Source: Acidobacteriota bacterium (lineage in GTDB: Bacteria; Acidobacteriota; Terriglobia; Terriglobales; Acidobacteriaceae). Taken from it: a stretch of 64,000 nt of DNA. The notes beneath the pieces were generated by a model, which searched no databases, was not told where the DNA came from, and was given only the letters and a program-made list of their open reading frames with translations. Shown here piece after piece: positions 9,712 to 17,952 of this stretch. Positions within the stretch are counted from its first letter, which is position 1. The number at the start of each line of letters is the position of its first letter. Made by a program: the position numbers and the translations under genes. The stretch covers positions 1-64,000 of the forward strand of contig JABCZC010000009.1 in assembly GCA_013289875.1 (NCBI GenBank), written 5' to 3'.

Positions 9712-10704
9712 ATGCGAACTTTAAAATATGCAGGACTGCTATCCCTTGCAGCGGCCCTGGGTCTTCTTGCAGGTTGCGCTCGGCATTCCAACAAAGAAAC
9801 TTATTACCTCATCTCGAACAATATTGACCTCGCATATTGGAAAACCGCGATTGAAGGCTTCCAGAAGGCGGCGGCGCTATACGACGTAACCGCGAAAGTC
9901 GACGGCCCGAAGGGCTATAACGCTCAGGAAGAGTTGAAGGATCTGCACGACGCAATCGCCACACATCCGAGCGGCATCCTCATTTCCGTGGCTGATGCAG
10001 CGCTGATGCAGCCGGAAATCGACTCCGCGATCGAGCAGAACATCCCGGTCATCACCATTGACTCCGACGCACCACACAGCCACCGCCTCTTCTTTATCGG
10101 CACCAACAATGTCGAAGCCGGTCGCCTCGGCGGCCGGCGCGTGGTCAGCAGACTCGGCGGAAAGGGGAACGTTGTCTTCTTCACCATGCCTCAACCCAAT
10201 CTGGATGAGCGCCTGAAGGGGTACCAGGAGGTCTTTGCCTCGCACCCCGGGATCAAAGTGATGGACGTCTTCAACATCAACGGAGACGCCGGAACCGCTA
10301 TGGACAAAACGCCGCAATATCTCGTCTTGACAGGGGCCGCCCACGTCGATGCCTTCATCTGTCTGGAAGCTTCCGCTGGTCACGAGGTAGCGACCAAGCT
10401 GAAGGAGAACAAGGTAACGGATCGTCTGCTCATCGCCATGGATGTGGATAAGGATACCCTTCAGGACATCAAGGACGGTGTGATCGACGCGACCATTGCG
10501 CAGAAGCCCTTCACCATGGGCTACTACGGCCTGAGACAACTCGACGAGATATATCACTCTCACCCGAAAACATTCAGCCCCGACTATTCCCAGAACACCT
10601 TCTCGCCCTACCCTGTCTTCGTCGACACTGGGACGGCGGAAGTCGACAAGAATAACGTAGACATTTATATGGAATCTGCCGCGGAGGCTCAGCAGCAGAA
10701 GTAA
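9712..10704 (+). CDS. sugar ABC transporter substrate-binding lipoprotein (LacI/ribose-binding type)
   Basis: lipobox LLAGCARHS; periplasmic-binding signatures AYWKTAIEGFQKAA, GILISVADAALMQP, NIPVITIDSDAP. Confidence 0.88.
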   Translation: MRTLKYAGLLSLAAALGLLAGCARHSNKETYYLISNNIDLAYWKTAIEGFQKAAALYDVTAKVDGPKGYNAQEELKDLHDAIATHPSGILISVADAALMQPEIDSAIEQNIPVITIDSDAPHSHRLFFIGTNNVEAGRLGGRRVVSRLGGKGNVVFFTMPQPNLDERLKGYQEVFASHPGIKVMDVFNINGDAGTAMDKTPQYLVLTGAAHVDAFICLEASAGHEVATKLKENKVTDRLLIAMDVDKDTLQDIKDGVIDATIAQKPFTMGYYGLRQLDEIYHSHPKTFSPDYSQNTFSPYPVFVDTGTAEVDKNNVDIYMESAAEAQQQK

Positions 10705-10800
10705 AGCGCCGCAGGCGGGAGCTTCACCCGGAGAACCCGAACACGACGAACAAGGGAGAAAGGTCCGGTTTCCGTAGCACGCGTTACCTTAAAGAAAAGA

Positions 10801-11508
10801 ATGTCTGCTACAGATAGCTTGAACGGAACGCGCCAGCGGGCTGTCGTGTGCCTTTCCGGAGGCATGGATTCTGCGGTCTGTGCTGCCCTCGCCGCCCGCG
10901 ACTACCAGCCCTACGCGCTCCACTTCAGCTACGGACAGCGGACCGAAGGCCGCGAGTTGGATAGCGCGCGCCAGGTTGCACAAGCCCTTGATTTCCGCGA
11001 CTTCCTGCACCTCAAAATCGACATCTTCCGGCGCATCGGCGGCTCTGCGCTCACCGACCCGGCGATTGCCGTGCCCAAAGCGCCGGAGCACTCCCCAATT
11101 GGCCAGTCAATTCCCGTCACTTATGTCCCTTTTCGCAACGCGCACTTCCTGGCCGCTGCCGTCAGTTGGGCTGAAGTGCTGGGGGCTGGAACTATCTTTA
11201 TCGGTGCCGTCGAGCAGGATAGCTCCGGCTATCCCGACTGCCGTCCCGCATATTACCAGGCCTTCCAGCAGGTCATTCGCACTGGTACGCGCGAGGGAGA
11301 CATCGAAATCTCGACGCCCCTCATCCATCTTCGGAAGAGCCAGATCGTAACCCTGGGCCTTGAATTAAATGCGCCATTCAATTTAACGTGGTCGTGCTAT
11401 TCAGGCGCGGAAGAAGCGTGTGGCGAATGTGATAGTTGTATTCTGCGTCTGCGTGCCTTCGACGAGGCTGGCACGCCAGATCCGATTCCCTACGTAAGAC
11501 CGATCTGA
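10801..11508 (+). CDS. queC: 7-cyano-7-deazaguanine synthase QueC
   Basis: VVCLSGGMDSAVCAALAARDY PP-loop; C-terminal CYSGAEEACGECDSCILRLRAF zinc site. Confidence 0.95.
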   Translation: MSATDSLNGTRQRAVVCLSGGMDSAVCAALAARDYQPYALHFSYGQRTEGRELDSARQVAQALDFRDFLHLKIDIFRRIGGSALTDPAIAVPKAPEHSPIGQSIPVTYVPFRNAHFLAAAVSWAEVLGAGTIFIGAVEQDSSGYPDCRPAYYQAFQQVIRTGTREGDIEISTPLIHLRKSQIVTLGLELNAPFNLTWSCYSGAEEACGECDSCILRLRAFDEAGTPDPIPYVRPI

Positions 11509-11590
11509 ACCGGCACGGAACGAACGCCGGAGCAAAAAAAGAAAGGACCGTGTCAGCAACTCACACACGGATTCCAGGGAGACAAAGACA

Positions 11591-12685
11591 ATGCGAAAGA
11601 CAAAATTCTGGCTGGTACTAACGTTCGCGGCTGTGGTTTCTGCCGCTCTGCCGGCAATGGCGCAGCAGACCGCCAAGATTCACGGACATGTACAGGATCC
11701 GGCCGGAGTTGCATTAAAAGGGGGCACCGTCAGCCTTTCTGATGACGGAGGTAAGACGAGCAGATACTCCTTCAAGACCGACGATAACGGAAACTACACC
11801 GGCGACGGTATTGCTCCCGGCACCTACAGCATTATTTATCGCAATGCCGATACCCCCCCGGACAAGATTGTGGATGAGTTCAACGAGGTCAAAATTGCGG
11901 CCGGCGCCGACATAACCCAGGACTTCGACATGTCCCGCCCCGAATACCTTTCGAAATTGTCGCCTGAACAAAAGAAAGCTCTTGAGGACATTAAGGCGAA
12001 GAATGCGGAAGTGCTCAAGGAGAATTCCCAGATCAAGAACCTGAACGCTGACCTCATAAAGGCCCGTCAGGACAACAAAGATAAGAACTATACCGAGGCC
12101 GAATCCCTGATGACCCGGGACACGCAGGCCAAGCCCGACGCCGGCGTGTTGTGGGTAGAGCTTGGCGTCGCCCAAAAGGGCCTCAAGAAATACGACGACG
12201 CAGTCACCTCGCTCAAGAAGGCCGTCGAGCTCGAAGCCGCCAGCAAGAAGCCCAATCCCGAAATTCAGGCTGCCGCGAACGATGCCCTCGGTGAGGTCTA
12301 CGCCACCCAGGGCAAGGTGCCCGAGGCCCAGGCCGCCTATGACGCGGCCGTCCAGGCCGATCCCAAGGGCGCAGCGGTGCACTACACCAACGAGGCCATT
12401 ATGATGGACCGCGCCAATCAGATCGACGCGACCGTCGCCGCTGCCGACAAGGCAATTGCCGCCGACCCCACAAAGGCCATCGCCTACTATCTGAAGGGCA
12501 AGGCGCTCATCAATAAAGCCTCCGTCGATCCCAAGACTGGGAAAATCGTCGCTCCTCCAGGTTGCGCCGAAGCCTACCAGAAATATCTCCAGCTCGCCCC
12601 CGACGGTCAATTCTCTGCTGACGCCAAGGCGGTCCTCGCCGAAATGAGCACCACGGTCACCAGTAGCTACAAGGGCAAGAAGTAG
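11591..12685 (+). CDS. TPR-repeat protein with N-terminal carboxypeptidase-regulatory-like domain
   Basis: signal peptide; KIHGHVQDPAGVALKGGTVSLSDDGG...TDDNGNYTGDGIAPGTYSI; C-terminal TPR units. Confidence 0.82.
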   Translation: MRKTKFWLVLTFAAVVSAALPAMAQQTAKIHGHVQDPAGVALKGGTVSLSDDGGKTSRYSFKTDDNGNYTGDGIAPGTYSIIYRNADTPPDKIVDEFNEVKIAAGADITQDFDMSRPEYLSKLSPEQKKALEDIKAKNAEVLKENSQIKNLNADLIKARQDNKDKNYTEAESLMTRDTQAKPDAGVLWVELGVAQKGLKKYDDAVTSLKKAVELEAASKKPNPEIQAAANDALGEVYATQGKVPEAQAAYDAAVQADPKGAAVHYTNEAIMMDRANQIDATVAAADKAIAADPTKAIAYYLKGKALINKASVDPKTGKIVAPPGCAEAYQKYLQLAPDGQFSADAKAVLAEMSTTVTSSYKGKK

Positions 12686-12705
12686 TCCCCATCAACACAC
12701 TGCAA

Positions 12706-12740
12706 GGGCGTCGTCTCCCAGACGGCGCCCATTGCCTTTT
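12706..12740 (+). terminator. putative intrinsic terminator after the TPR gene
   Basis: GGGCGTCGTCT-CCC-AGACGGCGCCC stem (one G-U-type mismatch) followed by ATTGCCTTTT. Confidence 0.6.
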
Positions 12741-12756
12741 AGCTACAATCGGCTCT

Positions 12757-14019
12757 GTGGAACCCGCTTCGGCTTCGCCCTCTTCCCCTTCGATCGTGCT
12801 GGGCTACAGTGACGCCGCACGCACCGTGCGCGAACAGGCCACCTCCTCCGACGAGCGCCCGCGCGGCACGGAATCTCTCACCCTGCTCGACAGTCTCAGC
12901 CGCATCCTCGCTGCGCCGGTCCTCGCCGACCGTGACCAGCCGCCCTTTCCCCGCTCCACCCGCGACGGATTCGCTTGCCGCTCTGCTGATCTGGCCTCTG
13001 GAGATACCCTACAAATCGTGGGCCAGCTCCGCGCTGGCGAAGTCTGGACCGGCCCCGCGCTCGAACCAGGGCGGGCCATTGAGATCATGACTGGAGCACC
13101 CGTGCCCGCCGGGGCCGATTGCGTCCTGATGGTCGAACACGCTGCGGTTGATGCGAGCAGCATCAGGACAACACGGCAGCTCACCGCGGGCGAAAATGTC
13201 GTCCCCGCCGGAGCCGAAGCACAGGCTGGAGCCACACTCGTCCTAACCGGAACGCGTATCGGCCCGCAGCAGATCGCCGCCGCTGCCGCATGCGGATATG
13301 CAAGCCTGCCCGTCCACACCCGTCCGCGCGTTGCCATCTTGGCTACCGGTGACGAACTCGTTCCCGTGGCCGGCCAACCGCTGCCGCACCAGATTCGTAA
13401 CTCCAACAGTTACTCAATCGCTGCCCAGGTTCTTCAGCATGGCGGCAAACCCGTTCTGCGACCGACCGTGCGCGACAACGTGGCCGCAATCGAATCAGCA
13501 ATTGAGGAAGCCCTCACCTCCGACCTGCTTATCCTGTCCGGCGGAGTCTCCATGGGCAAATACGACTTTGTCGAACAGGCGCTGCTCAACCTTAACGCCG
13601 AATTTTTCTTCACCGGAGTTCGCATGCAACCTGGCCGCCCGGTTGTCTTCGGACGACTGCCCGCCGGTGATGGCTACCGCTATTTCTTTGGACTCCCGGG
13701 CAATCCCGTGTCCACTATGGTCACCTTCGCGCTCTTCGCGGGGCCGCTCATCGGCGCGCTCGCGGGACAAGCCAGCGATCAGCTTGGACCCCGCTTTGTC
13801 GAAGCGCATCTCGCCAGGGACCTGCAGGCGAAACCCGGCCTTACGCAATTCCTTCCCGCGCGAATCGAGAGCGACAGCACCAAAGCCACCGTTCGCCCCA
13901 TCGCATGGCAAGGCTCCGGCGATCAGGCCGCCGCATCGAAGGCAAACTGTTTCCTGGTCGTGCCCGAGCAGGTCGAAAAGCTATCCTTCGGTAGCACCGT
14001 TACAGTGTTTCCGTTTTAA
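12757..14019 (+). CDS. moeA: molybdopterin molybdenumtransferase MoeA
   Basis: PPFPRSTRDGFACRSADL, MTGAPVPAGADCVLMVE, ATGDELV, LSGGVSMGKYDFV, FGLPGNPVSTMVTF; GTG start. Confidence 0.93.
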   Translation: MEPASASPSSPSIVLGYSDAARTVREQATSSDERPRGTESLTLLDSLSRILAAPVLADRDQPPFPRSTRDGFACRSADLASGDTLQIVGQLRAGEVWTGPALEPGRAIEIMTGAPVPAGADCVLMVEHAAVDASSIRTTRQLTAGENVVPAGAEAQAGATLVLTGTRIGPQQIAAAAACGYASLPVHTRPRVAILATGDELVPVAGQPLPHQIRNSNSYSIAAQVLQHGGKPVLRPTVRDNVAAIESAIEEALTSDLLILSGGVSMGKYDFVEQALLNLNAEFFFTGVRMQPGRPVVFGRLPAGDGYRYFFGLPGNPVSTMVTFALFAGPLIGALAGQASDQLGPRFVEAHLARDLQAKPGLTQFLPARIESDSTKATVRPIAWQGSGDQAAASKANCFLVVPEQVEKLSFGSTVTVFPF

Positions 14020-14064
14020 CGAAACCGGTGGGTCAGTCAGGCCATTTTAGCCCAGAGTATACGT

Positions 14065-14110
14065 ACGCCCTACGCGCTACACCCAAACCCCTACACCCTG
14101 TACCCTATTC
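14065..14110. repeat. degenerate CCCTAC-type short tandem tract upstream of moaC
   Basis: cgccctacgcgctacacccaaacccctacaccctgtaccctattc. Confidence 0.4.
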
Positions 14111-14112
14111 CT

Positions 14113-14577
14113 ATGTCCCGGCTTTCGCATTACGACAACGAAGGACAGGCGCACATGGTCGATGTGAGCGAGAAACCCGCCACGCGCCGCGAAGCGCATG
14201 CCTATGCTTTGGTTACACTCTCAGTAGACGTTCTCAACGAACTGCCGCGAAATCCAAAGGGCAATCCCCTTGAAGTTGCCCGCTTCGCCGGAATCCAGGC
14301 CGCCAAACGGACCGCCGACCTGATCCCGATGTGCCATCCCCTGCCGCTGACTTTTGTCGATGTGAAGACCACGATTATCGACGGCGGCATCGAGATTCGC
14401 ACCGTGGCCGCCACCACCGCGGGCACAGGGGTTGAAATGGAGGCGCTCATCGCCGCCTCGATCGCAGCTCTGACCATCTATGACATGTGCAAGGCGCTCG
14501 ACAAGGCCATCGTCATCCGCGAAATACGCCTCGAACGCAAAACCGGTGGCAAAAGCGGAGATTATGTTAGGAGTTAG
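14113..14577 (+). CDS. moaC: cyclic pyranopterin monophosphate synthase MoaC
   Basis: HMVDVSEKPATRREAHAYA, KRTADLIPMCHPLPL, GVEMEALIAASIAALTIYDMCKALDKA. Confidence 0.96.
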   Translation: MSRLSHYDNEGQAHMVDVSEKPATRREAHAYALVTLSVDVLNELPRNPKGNPLEVARFAGIQAAKRTADLIPMCHPLPLTFVDVKTTIIDGGIEIRTVAATTAGTGVEMEALIAASIAALTIYDMCKALDKAIVIREIRLERKTGGKSGDYVRS

Positions 14578-14620
14578 CTATTGGTCTGATCGCTAATGGC
14601 TAATCCCTTATGACGAATGG

Positions 14621-15607
14621 CTACACCGCTGTCGCCAGATACACCCCGAACCACTCACGCTCATCCGTCCAGCACTGGGTGATGGCGAACCCTGCGCGCT
14701 CCAGCATCGACAAGACGCCCTGCCCTGTGAATTTGTAACTGTTCTCGGTATGAATTGTCTCGCCGCGCCCGAACTTCACTTCCATCTCAAGTGCTCCAAT
14801 CGACACATGCTGCGCAATCAGGCTCTCCAGGTGCATCTCGATCCGCGAATGCTCGTGGTTCCACCGAGCCCGATGCTGAAACAATCTCGGATTGAAATTC
14901 GCGCCCAGCTCGCGATTGATCCGCTTCAGCACATTCTTATTGAAGGACGCCGTCACGCCTGCTTCATCGTCATAGGCGCGCACCAGCACCGATCGCTCTT
15001 TCACTCGGTCAACGCCAAGCAGTAGCCGGTCTCCAGGCGAGAGGTGCGCTCGCACATCGCGCAACAACGTCTCCGCGTGGGCGGGCTCGAAGTTCCCGAT
15101 ACTCGATCCGATATAAAGCACCATCTTCCGCTTACCGTCTCCGGGAAAATCCGCGACGCCGGTCGTGTAATCGGCGACTCTGGGAGTAACAATCACACCG
15201 GGAATTTCTCTTTCAATGCGTTCCTTCGCCGCAGTCAGAGGACTTTCCGAGACATCGATCGCCAGGTAATCGACGTCCCCCTGCCTGCGGACCGCGGCTT
15301 CGAGCAGCAGCCCGGTCTTCGTGGCCGTGCCCGCGCCCAGCTCAATCATTGTCAGCGCCTGGCCCGACGGCCCGCCAGCCACGCCCAGAATCTCGTCCGC
15401 ATTGTTTGCAAAAATGGTCCGCTCCGTGCGGGTCAGGTAATACTCCGGAAGCTCGGTGATCGCCTCAAAGAGCCGTGATCCTTCTTCATCGTAGAAAAGC
15501 CAGGGTGAAAGTGTCTTCGGCCGCGCTGTTAAACCCGCAAAAACCTCAGCGCCGACCGGAGTCTGCGCCGCTTCCGGCAGCGTGAGAATCGAGGAAAGAC
15601 TGTGCAT
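14621..15607 (-). CDS. egtD: L-histidine N(alpha)-methyltransferase EgtD
   Basis: TLSPWLFYDEEGSRLFEAITELPEYYLTRTERTIF, ELGAGTATKTGLLLEA, LYIGSSIGNFEPAHA. Confidence 0.93.
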   Translation of the reverse strand: MHSLSSILTLPEAAQTPVGAEVFAGLTARPKTLSPWLFYDEEGSRLFEAITELPEYYLTRTERTIFANNADEILGVAGGPSGQALTMIELGAGTATKTGLLLEAAVRRQGDVDYLAIDVSESPLTAAKERIEREIPGVIVTPRVADYTTGVADFPGDGKRKMVLYIGSSIGNFEPAHAETLLRDVRAHLSPGDRLLLGVDRVKERSVLVRAYDDEAGVTASFNKNVLKRINRELGANFNPRLFQHRARWNHEHSRIEMHLESLIAQHVSIGALEMEVKFGRGETIHTENSYKFTGQGVLSMLERAGFAITQCWTDEREWFGVYLATAV

Positions 15608-15645
15608 AGGGGATCCGGGTGCTCCTAAAAAATGTTGGAAACAAG

Positions 15646-16917
15646 CTAGCGATTCGCCAAACGCATACCGCAAAACTGCCACCGAGTCGCGGACGAGAAA
15701 AAATTCCGGTACGTACTCCGAATATGAGATGCAGGTGTCACGGCCGAACCACCTCGCAGCACCATCTGATTGCACATGAATTTGCCGTTATACTCGCCCA
15801 GCGCGCCCGGCAAAGCCGCAAAGCCGGGATAGCCAAGATACGCGCTGGCCGTCCACTCCCACACATCTCCAAACATTTGCTGCAGACCGCCCTGTTCCCC
15901 GGCCGCCGCCGGATGCAGCAGACCCGACTCAAGCAGATTACCCTCGACAGGCAGCACCGCAGCGGCAACCTCCCATTCCGCCTCCGTCGGCAGCCGCTTC
16001 CCTGCCCAGCGTGCAAAGGCGTCCGCCTCGAAATAGCTCACGTGGCAAACCGGCGTATTCAGAAGCGCCTTCAGCCCCGCCGCTCCGCGCATCGTAAACA
16101 CCCGCCACTCGTCCTCCGCCTGAAACCAGTACAGCGGGGCCCTCCACTGCTGCGCTGTGACCGTGTCCCATCCATCGGACAGCCACAGTTCCGGCCGCTC
16201 GTATCCTCCATCGCGCATGAAGTCAAGATACTCGCCGCACGTCACCAACCGCGAAGCCAGCTCGAACGGCTCCAGGTAAACCTTGTGGCGCGGCTGCTCA
16301 TTGTCGAAGCAGAATCCTTCCCCGCGGTAGCCGATTTCCGCCAGCCCGCCCTGATGGCCTACCCAGATCAGTTCGCCTGCCTTAGATGCGGGCAGTTCCC
16401 CCGTTTCGTATGCCGGATGCATAGGATTCGACCAGAAAGCGTTCTTCATGTCGTAGGCCAGCAGTTCCTGATGCTGCTGTTCGTGATGAAGACCCAGCAC
16501 CACCCGCCGCTCCGCCTCGGACGGCATGCCGCTGTCGATCAACCGCACCATTGCTGTCTCAACATGGCGGCGATACTCCAGGATCTCCGCCAGCGAAGGC
16601 CGGGAAAACGAGCCGCGTAGTTTCTTCAGCGGCTGGTCGGAAACCGCGTTGTAGTAGCTATTGAAAAGCCAGATGAAATCGGGATGAAAAGGGCGGTAGC
16701 CAGCCAGAAACTCCGACAGAAGAAAGGTTTCGAAGAACCACGTCGTATGCGCCAGATGCCATTTGGCTGGGCTGGCTTCCGGACACGACTGCACCATCAT
16801 GTCCTCCGGGGTCAGCGGCTCGCAGAGCTCTTCCGTCTGCTGCCGCACACTACAAAACCTGGGTCCTAACTCCGTGTCCCGTCCCGCGGACCGGTCCAAC
16901 CCGCTGAGAGTACCCAT
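15646..16917 (-). CDS. egtB: ergothioneine biosynthesis protein EgtB
   Basis: DinB-like N-terminus (SPAKWHLAHTTWFFETFLL, HEQQHQELLAYD) fused to FGE-sulfatase domain (GDVWEWTASAYLGYPGF, VLRGGSAVTPASHIRSTYRNFF). Confidence 0.94.
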   Translation of the reverse strand: MGTLSGLDRSAGRDTELGPRFCSVRQQTEELCEPLTPEDMMVQSCPEASPAKWHLAHTTWFFETFLLSEFLAGYRPFHPDFIWLFNSYYNAVSDQPLKKLRGSFSRPSLAEILEYRRHVETAMVRLIDSGMPSEAERRVVLGLHHEQQHQELLAYDMKNAFWSNPMHPAYETGELPASKAGELIWVGHQGGLAEIGYRGEGFCFDNEQPRHKVYLEPFELASRLVTCGEYLDFMRDGGYERPELWLSDGWDTVTAQQWRAPLYWFQAEDEWRVFTMRGAAGLKALLNTPVCHVSYFEADAFARWAGKRLPTEAEWEVAAAVLPVEGNLLESGLLHPAAAGEQGGLQQMFGDVWEWTASAYLGYPGFAALPGALGEYNGKFMCNQMVLRGGSAVTPASHIRSTYRNFFSSATRWQFCGMRLANR

Positions 16918-17150
16918 CGATCCTCCTCCTCTACCTTAGAGAGCGGCCGCCGTTTCGTGTTGCCCGTGAGACTACCAGTAGATGTATCGCCGCCCTAAGA
17001 AGTTCCAGCCTTTTTACCGCTTCCCTTCGCCGCGTCCCTGCCCGCCTGCGTCTTCGACCTGTCTCCGGGCGTCTATCCTGTGAATCCCGTCCTCGCACGA
17101 ACTTACCGGCGGGGTTCGCGTCAGTCTAATTGAGAGATACTTATCTGGTC

Positions 17151-17939
17151 ATGAAATCTTTGCTGCTCGTATTCGTCCTAATCCTCGCCTCGGCTATCTT
17201 TTTGCCCTCCGCTGGCGGACAGGATGCGTCTGCGACGCCGGAGCCTCAAGGCCAGGGGCAAGGCATGGGCGGAGCCTTCGTGGATCATGGTGTCCGTGGG
17301 ACCGTCACGGCGGTCACTGGCGGCAACATCTCGGTCAAAACCGAGCAGGGCGACGTTTACAAGATCGAAACCGGATCCAATACACGCTTCCGCAAGCAGC
17401 GTGATCGCCGCCAGGCCGGGTCCACCGGAACGGCCGATACAAGCTCTGAGAATGCTCAGGTCAAGATCTCGGACATCCACGTCGGCGACATGATTATGGC
17501 TGCCGGCGACAAGGACGACAAAGCCAAAACCGTCGGTGCCGTGATCGTCATGATCATCGACAAGGAGCAGTACGAGAAGGCTCGTGCTGACTTCGGCAAA
17601 ACCTGGACCACCGGCGCGATTCAATCCATCAACGAGACGAAAATCACCATCAAGCGTCCCGACAACGTCATTCAGACCATCATCGTCGACGAAAACACCT
17701 CCTTCCGCAAGCGGCGCGACAGCATCACACTGGCAGACATCAAGGTTGGCGACAACGTAAGCGCCCGAGGCGCACTCCAGAACGGAAGCTTCGTCGCCAC
17801 CGTACTAAGTGTTGGCGGACCCGGCCAGGGAGGCGGACCCGGAGGTGGTCCAGGCGGCTTCGGCGGTGGCGGAGGCAGCCAGAGCGTCACCGGCCCTCAA
17901 CCCGCTAACTCCACGAGCCCTGCCCCGCCGAACCGCTAG
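17151..17939 (+). CDS. secreted DUF5666 domain-containing protein with Gly-rich C-terminus
   Basis: signal peptide; two repeats of GxVxxVxxxxIxVKTxxGxxxxIxxxxxTxFRKxRD; C-terminal GGPGQGGGPGGGPGGFGGGGG. Confidence 0.8.
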   Translation: MKSLLLVFVLILASAIFLPSAGGQDASATPEPQGQGQGMGGAFVDHGVRGTVTAVTGGNISVKTEQGDVYKIETGSNTRFRKQRDRRQAGSTGTADTSSENAQVKISDIHVGDMIMAAGDKDDKAKTVGAVIVMIIDKEQYEKARADFGKTWTTGAIQSINETKITIKRPDNVIQTIIVDENTSFRKRRDSITLADIKVGDNVSARGALQNGSFVATVLSVGGPGQGGGPGGGPGGFGGGGGSQSVTGPQPANSTSPAPPNR

Positions 17940-17952
17940 CTTTCGCACTCTT

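Noticed and set aside
10705-10800. Possible preQ1 riboswitch upstream of queC
   Set aside because: No preQ1-I or preQ1-II consensus recognised in the leader; only a purine-rich RBS region.
15619-16620. 333-aa plus-strand ORF opposite egtB
   Set aside because: Antisense to a clear EgtB; no domain; Arg/Pro/Gln-rich.
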